Source of the DNA: Halomonas sp.
Lineage (GTDB): Bacteria > Pseudomonadota > Gammaproteobacteria > Pseudomonadales > Halomonadaceae
Reading direction: 5' to 3'
DNA: 9,463 nt
Assembly (NCBI GenBank): GCA_007129225.1
Contig: SKVX01000140.1
Coordinates: forward strand, 1 to 9,463
The position numbers were made by a program, and so were the translations under genes. How positions within the stretch are numbered: the first letter of the stretch is position 1; the number at the start of each line of letters is the position of its first letter. Shown piece by piece: positions 1 through 5,873 of this stretch. The notes below the pieces were generated by a model. The model searched no databases. It was given only the letters and a program-made list of their open reading frames with translations, and was not told where the DNA came from.

Positions 1-227
1 ACGCGCCCCGGGTATTGGCAAAGGGCTATGGTGACATGGCCGACCGGATCCTGGCCGAAGCGAAGCGGCAGGGGATCTATGTCCACGATGCCCCTGAGCT
101 GGTGGCGCTGCTGATGGGGCTTGACCTCGACGACCGTATTCCGCCGATGCTCTACCAGACCATCGCCGAGCTGCTGGTGTGGGTCTATGAGCTTTCCGAT
201 ACACAGCATGAGCGTAAGGAAGTGTAA
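1..227 (+). CDS. FlhB C-terminal-domain-like (FhlB/EscU-YscU-HrcU family) flagellar export protein, 5' partial
   Basis: The open frame enters from the left edge (first full codon at 3) and ends at TAA 225-227. The visible 74 codons begin A-P-R-V-L-A-K-G and include an 'ELVALL..LDL.D.IPP.LY' stretch and 'AELLVWVYEL'. This is the pattern of the cytoplasmic domain of FlhB, the export-gate switch that changes flagellar type III secretion from hook to filament substrates. The TTG at 15 lies inside this conserved stretch, so it is not the true start. The domain ends only about 13 residues after the conserved VYEL and the gene sits outside a visible flhA/flhB cluster. I therefore favour the small stand-alone FhlB paralogue, which carries only this domain. 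The NPTH autocleavage motif of full FlhB would lie upstream and cannot be checked. Family assignment is firm; the choice between FhlB and full FlhB is inference. Confidence 0.75.
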   Translation, partial: APRVLAKGYGDMADRILAEAKRQGIYVHDAPELVALLMGLDLDDRIPPMLYQTIAELLVWVYELSDTQHERKEV

Positions 228-268
228 AAAAATGTCACATCATGTTCGGAAATCTCTTTCTCTTGCCT

Positions 269-298
269 TTGTCAAGTCGGAGCTGCGCTTCTTTTACT
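269..298 (+). promoter_or_regulatory. Candidate sigma70 promoter for flhDC
   Basis: TTGTCA (269-274, 5 of 6 to the -35 consensus) and TTTACT (293-298, 4 of 6 to the -10 consensus) are separated by 18 bases. Transcription would begin near 305, giving a leader of roughly 240 bases before flhD, comparable to the long flhDC leader of E. coli. The predicted start falls within the palindrome at 300-312. The match is imperfect and rests on consensus scanning by eye. Confidence 0.3.
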
Positions 299-299
299 T

Positions 300-312
300 T
301 TACTGACAGTAA
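300..312. repeat. Perfect 13-bp palindrome upstream of flhD (possible operator)
   Basis: TTACTG-A-CAGTAA is a perfect inverted repeat with a one-base centre, placed at the predicted start of transcription of the candidate promoter at 269-298. This geometry suits a dimeric regulator. Which regulator, if any, binds it cannot be told from sequence. Confidence 0.35.
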
Positions 313-515
313 GTTAACAAAATAGTGCCAATAGCTGATTTTTCTCATCCTTGATGTTGACTTTCTAATACCTTTCGCTGGTTGGCAACACTGTTTCAAA
401 ACCTCACAATGGGTCCCGCAGCAAGAACGTCCTCTTCGGGTGCTGTTACGGCTTTTGCTGATGCCCTTTCATCGGCTCTCCAAAGTACCCTTTTGAACGT
501 AATAAAATATAAGGA

Positions 516-539
516 CACGCGGCCACCGCGTGCAGGGAA
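516..539 (+). promoter_or_regulatory. Hairpin adjoining the flhD ribosome binding site
   Basis: CACGCGG (516-522) and CCGCGTG (526-532) form a perfect 7-bp GC-rich stem with a CCA loop. The Shine-Dalgarno AGGGAA (534-539) starts one base after the stem, and ATG 545 follows 5 bases later. GGA triplets flank the stem (513-515 and within the Shine-Dalgarno at 536-538). CsrA/RsmA binds GGA-containing leader RNA and is known to control E. coli flhDC through its leader. A CsrA role here is inference only, since neither GGA lies in the hairpin loop. Confidence 0.5.
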
Positions 540-544
540 CCAAC

Positions 545-877
545 ATGAAGACCACGAATCACCTGGACGACATCCAGGAGCTCAACCTTGCCTATCTGCT
601 GCTGGCCCAGCGTCTGCTCAACGACGACCGGCCCGCGGCGATGTTTCGCCTGAAGCTCGATGATGAAACGGCAGACTTGATGCAGTCGCTGGGTGCCGGC
701 CAGCTGACTCGCCTGGCCCGCACCAATCAGCTGCTGTGCCACTTCGGTCTCGATGGGGCCGAGCAGTTGCGTCAAGTCGTCGATAACCCCCGTGACAATG
801 GATTGTCCCAGTTCCACGCTTCCCTGCTGATGGCAGGTCGTGGTGCGGCATCCGTTGCACGGGGGGGCGAGGCATGA
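545..877 (+). CDS. flhD: Flagellar master transcriptional regulator subunit FlhD
   Basis: This encodes a 110-residue FlhD (family usually about 115-120). With FlhC it forms the FlhD4C2 activator that turns on class II flagellar promoters, including the one for fliA. Family hallmarks are the N-terminal 'DIQELNLAYLLLAQRLL' helix, the 'AMFRLKL' stretch, and 'LTRLARTNQLLCHFGL' in the second half. I chose ATG 545 because AGGGAA (534-539) is well placed before it. The in-frame GTG 530 lies inside the hairpin stem at 526-532 and adds only five non-conserved residues. The stop overlaps the flhC start (ATGA 874-877), implying translational coupling. A run of seven G (861-867) lies just before the stop, so slippage there would change the last residues and the overlap. 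The long AT-rich leader suggests heavy upstream regulation. Confidence 0.95.
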   Translation: MKTTNHLDDIQELNLAYLLLAQRLLNDDRPAAMFRLKLDDETADLMQSLGAGQLTRLARTNQLLCHFGLDGAEQLRQVVDNPRDNGLSQFHASLLMAGRGAASVARGGEA

Positions 878-1464
878 CCCAACAGAAGAGCCTTGTCACT
901 GAAATGCAGCAGGTGCAATTGGCCATCGAGCTGATCGAGCTGGGTGCGCGCCTGCAGGTGCTGGAAACCGAGACCGACCTGAGTCGGGCACGCCTGATAC
1001 GCCTCTTCAAGGAGGTGCGTGGCATGTCGCCCCCCAAGGGAATGCTGCCCTTCTCCACCGACTGGTTCATCACCTGGCTGCCCAATGTGCATGCCTCGCT
1101 GTTCTACAATATCTTCCGCAACCTGCGTGAAGAGCAGCAGTGCGAGCGGATGCAGGCGTTCGTAACCGCTTACCGGCTCTACAGCGAGCAGGTGAGCATC
1201 GACCAGGTCGAACCCGTGTTGGGCCTGACCCGCGCCTGGACCCTGGTGCGCTTCTTCGAGAGCGACCTGTTGCAGCTGTCGGCCTGTACCCAGTGCAATG
1301 GCCATTTCGTGGCTCATGCCCACACGCCTGACCACGACTACGTCTGCGGTATCTGTATGCCCCCTTCCCGCGCCGGCAAGACCCGCAAGCGTCGCGAAAG
1401 AGAGGCGGCGGAGCTGGCTCCGGTCGCCATGGAACTGCCTGCCGCTGCGCGTCATGTGGGCTGA
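874..1464 (+). CDS. flhC: Flagellar master transcriptional regulator subunit FlhC
   Basis: This encodes a 196-residue FlhC (E. coli 192), the DNA-binding partner of FlhD in FlhD4C2. The N-terminal half carries the family segment 'LSRARLIRLFKEVRG' followed by 'SPPKGMLPFSTDWF'. The zinc site is complete: Cys138-x2-Cys141 and Cys158-x2-Cys161, one residue offset from the E. coli cysteines 137, 140, 157 and 160. The ATG overlaps the flhD stop by four bases. The only nearby ribosome-site-like bases are GAGG at 869-872 (too close) and the G run 861-867, so translation probably depends on coupling to flhD. The C-terminal tail after the zinc site is basic and then Ala/Pro-rich. A hairpin terminator 60 bases downstream ends the flhDC transcript before motA. 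Confidence 0.96.
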   Translation: MTQQKSLVTEMQQVQLAIELIELGARLQVLETETDLSRARLIRLFKEVRGMSPPKGMLPFSTDWFITWLPNVHASLFYNIFRNLREEQQCERMQAFVTAYRLYSEQVSIDQVEPVLGLTRAWTLVRFFESDLLQLSACTQCNGHFVAHAHTPDHDYVCGICMPPSRAGKTRKRREREAAELAPVAMELPAAARHVG

Positions 1465-1523
1465 TCGCACCTCCCTGAGTGCGTTAGGCGTCTAACTGCC
1501 ACCGGCCCTGGTCGGATTCCCTT

Positions 1524-1561
1524 CGCCGCTTCGGCCCTGTGCTGGAGCGGCGTTGTTATTT
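1524..1561 (+). terminator. Rho-independent terminator after flhC
   Basis: CGCCGCT (1524-1530) pairs perfectly with AGCGGCG (1546-1552). The stem extends inward through T-G, C-G, G-T, G-C and C-G to a 5-base loop, giving about 12 pairs with two wobbles. It is followed by TTGTTATTT (1553-1561). Its position between flhC and the FliA promoter of motA separates the class I operon from the class III operon. Confidence 0.7.
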
Positions 1562-1593
1562 CTCGCTTCCGTGTGCTTTTTTGATTGCCGGGC

Positions 1594-1620
1594 TCAAGTC
1601 CGGCGAGGGCTGGCCGATAA
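1594..1620 (+). promoter_or_regulatory. FliA (sigma28) promoter for motA-motB-cheA-cheW
   Basis: A -10 box GCCGATAA (1613-1620) matches the FliA consensus at all eight positions. The -35 TCAAGTCC (1594-1601) is of the TAAAG/TCAAG type, with an 11-base spacer. Transcription would start near 1627, leaving a leader of about 37 bases to the motA GTG at 1664. The promoter lies inside the upstream extension of the motA reading frame, which argues against any earlier motA start. A 5-bp inverted repeat GCCGG/CCGGC (1587-1591/1600-1604) brackets the -35. Confidence 0.85.
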
Positions 1621-1663
1621 ACAGAAATATCGACAAGTCGCGTCCCTATTAAGGATATCGGTT

Positions 1664-2536
1664 GTGCTGATTCTGCTTGGCTATCTCGTTGTTACACTCT
1701 GCGTCTTCGGCGGCTTCGTGCTCGCTGGAGGGTTCCTGGGTCCGCTGTACCAGCCCACCGAGCTGCTGATGATCGGCGGGGCGGGGGTGGGTGCCTTCAT
1801 CGCGGCGAACAACGGCAAGGCGATCAAGGCCACCTTCAAGATCTTCCCCAAGCTCAAGCGTACCAAGAACTACAACAAAGCGATGTACATGGAGTTGCTG
1901 GCGGTTCAGTTCAAGCTGCTGAGCAAGATCCGCCGCGAGGGCATGCTGGGCATCGAGCGGGATATCGACACTCCCCAGGAGAGTGCCCTGTTCCAGGAGC
2001 ACCCCCGGGTGCTGGCCGACCCGATGATCATGGATTTCCTGACCGACTACCTGCGCCTGATGGTCAGTGGCGGCATGGATCCCATGGAGATCGATGAGCT
2101 GATGCTCCATGAGATCGAGACTTTCGAGCAGGAGGCGCATATTCCCGCGGATGCCATTGCCAAGGTGGGTGACGCCATGCCGGCATTCGGGATCGTTGCG
2201 GCGGTCATGGGTGTGGTCAAGGCGCTGACCTATGCCGATGCAGGGCCCGAACAGATGGGGGAGATGATCGCCCACGCCCTGGTCGGCACCTTCCTCGGTA
2301 TCCTGATGGGCTATGGCTTCATCAATCCGGTCGCCAGCAGTATCGAGCGTCAGATCAAGGAGGCCGAGAAGATGCTGCAGTGCATTCGCATCACGCTGCT
2401 GGCCAGCCTGCATGGTTATGCGCCGCAACTGGCCGTGGAGTTCGGCCGCAAGGCGTTGCATACCGCCGAGCGCCCGGGCTTCACCGAGCTCGAGGAGTAT
2501 GTCCGTAACGCCAAGGCGGGTGCGGTAGGCGAATGA
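1664..2536 (+). CDS. motA: Flagellar motor stator protein MotA
   Basis: This encodes a 290-residue MotA (E. coli 295), an inner-membrane stator subunit that forms the ion channel with MotB and pushes on FliG. I chose GTG 1664, preceded by AAGGA (1651-1655, 8-base spacing). From this start the sequence opens 'LILLGYLVV' like E. coli MotA. The key residues also fall at identical numbers: Arg90 and Glu98 in the cytoplasmic loop (contacts to FliG), Pro173 in 'GDAMPAFGIVAAVMG', and Pro222 in 'YGFINP'. Four membrane segments are evident: about 2-20, 33-50, 170-190 and 201-222. The frame stays open back to a TTG at 1553, but that lies upstream of the FliA promoter and just after the terminator stem. 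The stop overlaps motB (ATGA 2533-2536), implying coupled 1:1 stator synthesis. Ion selectivity (H+ or Na+) cannot be decided from sequence. Confidence 0.96.
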   Translation: MLILLGYLVVTLCVFGGFVLAGGFLGPLYQPTELLMIGGAGVGAFIAANNGKAIKATFKIFPKLKRTKNYNKAMYMELLAVQFKLLSKIRREGMLGIERDIDTPQESALFQEHPRVLADPMIMDFLTDYLRLMVSGGMDPMEIDELMLHEIETFEQEAHIPADAIAKVGDAMPAFGIVAAVMGVVKALTYADAGPEQMGEMIAHALVGTFLGILMGYGFINPVASSIERQIKEAEKMLQCIRITLLASLHGYAPQLAVEFGRKALHTAERPGFTELEEYVRNAKAGAVGE

Positions 2537-3480
2537 GTGCCGCCGGCGACAAGCGCCCGATCATCATTCGGCGCAAGAAAGTGGTCCATGGCCATCATGG
2601 CGGTAGCTGGAAGATCGCCCTTGCCGACTTCATGACGGCCTTGATGGCGCTCTTCCTGGTGATGTGGATTCTCTCGGTGGCGAGCGAAGAGCAGCGCCAG
2701 GGCGTGGCGGACTACTTCAGCACGCCGCTGACCACCGCCATCGGTGGTGGCGACCGTTCGGGCAGCACCCGGGTGATTCCGGGCGGAGGCCCCGACCCGG
2801 TGCACAGCGAAGGTGAGCGCGCGCGGATCGATACCCGCAGCCAGACCCGGCCCAGCGACCAGCAGCGTCGCTTCTTCATGGACCTGCAGCGTCGCATCGA
2901 GGCGGTGATCGAGGCGGACCCGGAGCTGCGTGAACTGCGCCAGCAGATGCGCTTCGACCTGACGCCCGAGGGGTTGAGGATCCAGTTACTGGATACCGAA
3001 CAACGGCCCATGTTCAACATCGGCAGCGACCGCGTCGAGCCCTACATGCGAAACCTGCTGCGCACCATTGCGCCGCTGCTCAACGAGCTGCCCAACTACT
3101 TGAGCATCGGTGGGCATACCGACGGCCTGCCCTTTGCCGGCGGTTATCGCGGCTACAGCAACTGGGAGCTTTCCAGCGACCGGGCCAATGCCTCGCGACG
3201 TGAGCTGGTGGCCGGCGGCTTCGACTCGGATAAGCTGCTGCGGGTATCCGGTTTTGCCGACCGCGTGCCGCTGCCTGATACCGATGCGTTCGACGCTGAC
3301 AATCGCCGGATAGAGCTACTGGTCCTGTTGCCCGAGGTGGCGGAGTACATTCGTCGGCCCAGCGTCCTCAACGGTCCCGGTGTGCCCAGTCCCATGAGTT
3401 CGCGGCTGGAAGGCGAGGTGGATCTGGCACCAGTGGAACAATTTACGGAAAGCCTGCGTCGCTCGCTCAATCCGCAGTGA
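2533..3480 (+). CDS. motB: Flagellar motor stator protein MotB
   Basis: This encodes a 315-residue MotB (E. coli 308), which anchors the stator to peptidoglycan and carries the ion-binding aspartate. The single N-terminal membrane helix contains 'WKIALADFMTALMALFLVMW', with the essential Asp at residue 32 exactly as in E. coli. A plug/linker region follows (about 50-145), including 'STPLTTAIGGGDRSG'. The C-terminal OmpA-like peptidoglycan-binding domain shows 'SIGGHTDGLPF', 'SNWELSSDRANASRREL' and 'DNRRIELLVL'. A poorly conserved tail of about 40 residues ends the protein. The start overlaps the motA stop, with no strong independent ribosome site. The helix resembles the proton-type E. coli MotB more than PomB-type sequences I know; selectivity is inference. 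Confidence 0.96.
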   Translation: MSAAGDKRPIIIRRKKVVHGHHGGSWKIALADFMTALMALFLVMWILSVASEEQRQGVADYFSTPLTTAIGGGDRSGSTRVIPGGGPDPVHSEGERARIDTRSQTRPSDQQRRFFMDLQRRIEAVIEADPELRELRQQMRFDLTPEGLRIQLLDTEQRPMFNIGSDRVEPYMRNLLRTIAPLLNELPNYLSIGGHTDGLPFAGGYRGYSNWELSSDRANASRRELVAGGFDSDKLLRVSGFADRVPLPDTDAFDADNRRIELLVLLPEVAEYIRRPSVLNGPGVPSPMSSRLEGEVDLAPVEQFTESLRRSLNPQ

Positions 3481-3521
3481 ACGGGGCTTGGAACACATTC
3501 TGACACCAGGTGGTAATGCGC

Positions 3522-5873
3522 ATGGATATCACGGATTTCTATGACACTTTCTTCGAAGAAGCCGAAGAGCTGCTGGCCGACATGGAACGCTACCTCCTGG
3601 AGCTTGACGTGGACGAGCCGGATACCGAAGAGCTCAATGCCATCTTCCGTGCCGCTCATTCGATCAAGGGGGGGGCGGGCACCTTCGGCTTCGATGCGTT
3701 GCAGAAGACCACCCATCTGTTCGAGAACCTGCTCGATCATACCCGCAAGGGAGAGCTCACCCTGCGCCGGGATATCGTCGATACCTTTCTGGAAACCAAG
3801 GACATGCTCAGCGATCAGCTAGACGCCTATCGTAATGGCGACGAACCCGATCAGGAGGCCTTCGAGCGCATTTGCCAGACCCTGCAGCAGCTGGCGCTCG
3901 AGGAGATCGGGCAGGACCTGGACGGGGGTGGCGTGGCGGCACCTGCCGCGAAGGCCGAGCCCCAGCCCGCCGCCAAGCCTGCCACTGCACCGGAAGTGGC
4001 AACTGCCGCCGGTGACGGGCATCGCATCGTGACGTTGCTCAATGTGAGCGAGAAGGACCGTCAATTGCTGGTCGAGGAACTGGGACAGTTGGGCGAGGTG
4101 ATCTCCCACCAGGGCGACGAGCAGCGCTACGAGGTCGTGATCGACTCCAGTGACAGCGACGACGATATCGAAGCGGTGATGTGTTTCATCATCGATGCCG
4201 ATCAGTTCCAGATCAGGCCTGCCGGTGCCGGTGCCGGTGCCGGCCAGCCCGAGGCCGAGTCTCGTCTTGCCGCCGGCGAGGGGCAGCGGGTCATCACGTT
4301 GTTGAACGTGGGAGAAAAGGATCGCCAACTGCTCGTCGAGGAGCTGGGCCAGCTGGGCGACGTGGTCTCTCAGCAGGGTGATGACGCGCGCTACGAGGTC
4401 GTGCTGGATTCCTCGATCGGCAACGAGGATATCGAGGCGGTGATGTGCTTCATCGTCGAAGCCGATCAGCTGCAGATCACCACGGTTGGCGAAACCACCT
4501 CCCCTGAGGTGGATGAGAAAAAGGCAGAAGCGGCGCCGGTCCCGGAAGAGGCCGCCCCCAAGGCGGAAGCCACGCCCAAGCCGGTCGCCAAAGCGCCGGC
4601 GAAAGCCAGCAAGCCCAAGGCCAAGGGCCCCGAGACCTCTTCCATCCGCGTTTCCGTCGACAAGGTCGACCAGATCATCAACCTGGTGGGCGAGCTGATC
4701 ATCACCCAGTCAATGCTCGATCAGACGGTCAGCGACATGGACGCGGTCGCCGACAGCGCCCTGCTCAACGGCATGAGTCTACTGCAGCGCAATGCCAGGG
4801 ATCTTCAGGAATCGGTGATGTCGATTCGCATGATTCCCATGGATTTCGTCTTCAGCCGCTTCCCACGGGTTGTACGCGAAACCGCCAGCAAACTGGGCAA
4901 GGACATCGAGCTGGTCACCGAGGGCGAGTCCACCGAGCTGGACAAGAGCCTGACCGAGCGGATCATCGACCCGCTGACGCACCTGGTCCGTAACAGCCTC
5001 GACCATGGTATCGAGATGCCGGATGATCGCGTGGCCGCCGGCAAGCCTCGTACCGGTCGCCTTACCCTGTCGGCCCAGCATCAGGGCGGGAACATTCTCA
5101 TCGAGGTGATCGATGATGGCGCCGGGTTGAACCGTGACCGGCTCCTTGCCAAGGCGCGGGAGAACGGGCTCCCCGTTTCCGACACCATGAGCGATGACGA
5201 TGTCTGGCAGTTGATCTTCGCGCCGGGCTTCTCCACCGCCAAGGCGGTCACCGACGTTTCCGGCCGCGGCGTGGGCATGGACGTGGTCAAGCGCAACATC
5301 CAGGGCATGGGCGGCCATGTCGAGATCATGTCCAAGGCCGGGGAGGGAACACGGATTCGCATCGTGCTGCCGCTGACCTTGGCGATCCTCGACGGCATGT
5401 CCATCAAGGTGGGCCGCGAGATGTTCATCCTGCCGCTATCGGCGGTGCTCGAGTCGTTGCAGCCGGCCAAGGAGGATCTCTACGCCATGGCGGGCGATGA
5501 CGTCGTGCTCAAGGTGCGCGACGAATACCTGCCGGTGGTGGCCGTCCATGAAGCCCTGGATGTGCCCGATGCCAAGACCAAGCTGACCGAGACCATTGCG
5601 GTCATCGTCCAGGGCGAGGGTCGTCGATACGCCCTGCTGGTCGATGACCTGGTGGGCCAGCAGCAGGTGGTGGTCAAGAATCTCGAAACCAACTACCGCA
5701 AGGTCCCGGGTGTCTCGGCGGCCACCATTCTGGGTGACGGCAGCGTGGCACTGATCCTGGATATCACTGGCTTGCATCGCCTGAGCCGTTCCAAGAAAGA
5801 GGTACGCGGTCAAGCGCGTACCTACCAATCTCTCGAAGCCTTAACCGACAAAGAGCTGGAGACTTCCTCATGA
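3522..5873 (+). CDS. cheA: Chemotaxis histidine kinase CheA with duplicated P2 domain
   Basis: This encodes a 783-residue CheA (E. coli 654), the kinase that autophosphorylates under receptor/CheW control and passes phosphate to CheY and CheB. P1 (about 1-130) carries the phospho-acceptor His46 in 'RAAHSIKGGAGTFGF'. Two tandem P2 docking domains follow (166-231 and 254-319), then an Ala/Pro/Lys-rich linker. P3 dimerization starts near 372 ('TSSIRVSVDKVDQIINLVGE'). P4 ATPase has the N box around Asn491 ('HLVRNSLDHG'), D-D-G-A-G at 531-535 and 'GRGVGMD' at 581-587. P5 (CheW-like) runs from about 618. All catalytic motifs are intact; the extra length is mostly the second P2 and linkers. ATG 3522 is 8 bases after AGGTGG (3508-3513). 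ATG 3516, two codons earlier, is possible and gives exact E. coli numbering (His48). The stop overlaps cheW (ATGA). Confidence 0.97.
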   Translation: MDITDFYDTFFEEAEELLADMERYLLELDVDEPDTEELNAIFRAAHSIKGGAGTFGFDALQKTTHLFENLLDHTRKGELTLRRDIVDTFLETKDMLSDQLDAYRNGDEPDQEAFERICQTLQQLALEEIGQDLDGGGVAAPAAKAEPQPAAKPATAPEVATAAGDGHRIVTLLNVSEKDRQLLVEELGQLGEVISHQGDEQRYEVVIDSSDSDDDIEAVMCFIIDADQFQIRPAGAGAGAGQPEAESRLAAGEGQRVITLLNVGEKDRQLLVEELGQLGDVVSQQGDDARYEVVLDSSIGNEDIEAVMCFIVEADQLQITTVGETTSPEVDEKKAEAAPVPEEAAPKAEATPKPVAKAPAKASKPKAKGPETSSIRVSVDKVDQIINLVGELIITQSMLDQTVSDMDAVADSALLNGMSLLQRNARDLQESVMSIRMIPMDFVFSRFPRVVRETASKLGKDIELVTEGESTELDKSLTERIIDPLTHLVRNSLDHGIEMPDDRVAAGKPRTGRLTLSAQHQGGNILIEVIDDGAGLNRDRLLAKARENGLPVSDTMSDDDVWQLIFAPGFSTAKAVTDVSGRGVGMDVVKRNIQGMGGHVEIMSKAGEGTRIRIVLPLTLAILDGMSIKVGREMFILPLSAVLESLQPAKEDLYAMAGDDVVLKVRDEYLPVVAVHEALDVPDAKTKLTETIAVIVQGEGRRYALLVDDLVGQQQVVVKNLETNYRKVPGVSAATILGDGSVALILDITGLHRLSRSKKEVRGQARTYQSLEALTDKELETSS
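4017..4478 (+). repeat. Tandem duplication of the CheA P2 domain
   Basis: Unit 1 spans 4017-4214 and unit 2 spans 4281-4478, each exactly 66 codons, aligning without gaps. By hand count they share 49 of 66 residues (74%) and 154 of 198 bases (78%). Both keep the 'KDRQLLVEELGQLG' helix and the 'DIEAVMCFI' strand, whose Cys-Phe pair (221-222 and 309-310) corresponds to E. coli Cys213-Phe214 in the CheY contact surface. The 22-codon spacer includes the hexamer GCCGGT repeated nearly four times (4221-4243), encoding alternating Ala-Gly. Confidence 0.95.

Larger units (their letters stand above)
228..544 (+). other. AT-richer intergenic and leader region upstream of flhDC
   Basis: This 317-base stretch has no credible gene and is visibly richer in A and T than its surroundings, as expected for a heavily regulated master-operon promoter region. 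It contains a candidate sigma70 promoter (269-298), a perfect 6-1-6 palindrome (300-312), and a hairpin (516-532) abutting the flhD Shine-Dalgarno. It also has an A/T-rich stretch at 501-511 resembling a -10 element, though no convincing -35 is spaced correctly from it. I found no hairpin plus T-tract to terminate the upstream gene. Small reading frames crossing the region lack a plausible ribosome site and run into flhD in the wrong frame. Confidence 0.6.

Noticed and set aside
223..239. CRP-like site TGTAA...TCACA at the end of the first gene.
   Set aside because: The spacing is 7 rather than 6 bases and the first half is degenerate. It also overlaps the coding end.
383..398. Sigma54-like element TGGCA-N6-TTTCA.
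   Set aside because: The -24 half is good but the -12 half lacks the essential G of GC, and no enhancer-type context supports it.
530..544. GTG 530 as the flhD start.
   Set aside because: It lies in the stem of the 516-532 hairpin, upstream of the best Shine-Dalgarno, and adds residues not seen in FlhD.
382..663. A 93-codon plus-strand frame from TTG 382 through the leader into flhD.
   Set aside because: It overlaps flhD in another frame, has no ribosome site, and its translation becomes an Arg/Pro/Ala-rich shadow once inside flhD.
1553..1663. TTG 1553 as the motA start, giving 327 residues.
   Set aside because: It falls in the terminator T tract and upstream of the FliA promoter. GTG 1664 gives exact E. 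coli residue numbering and has a good ribosome site.
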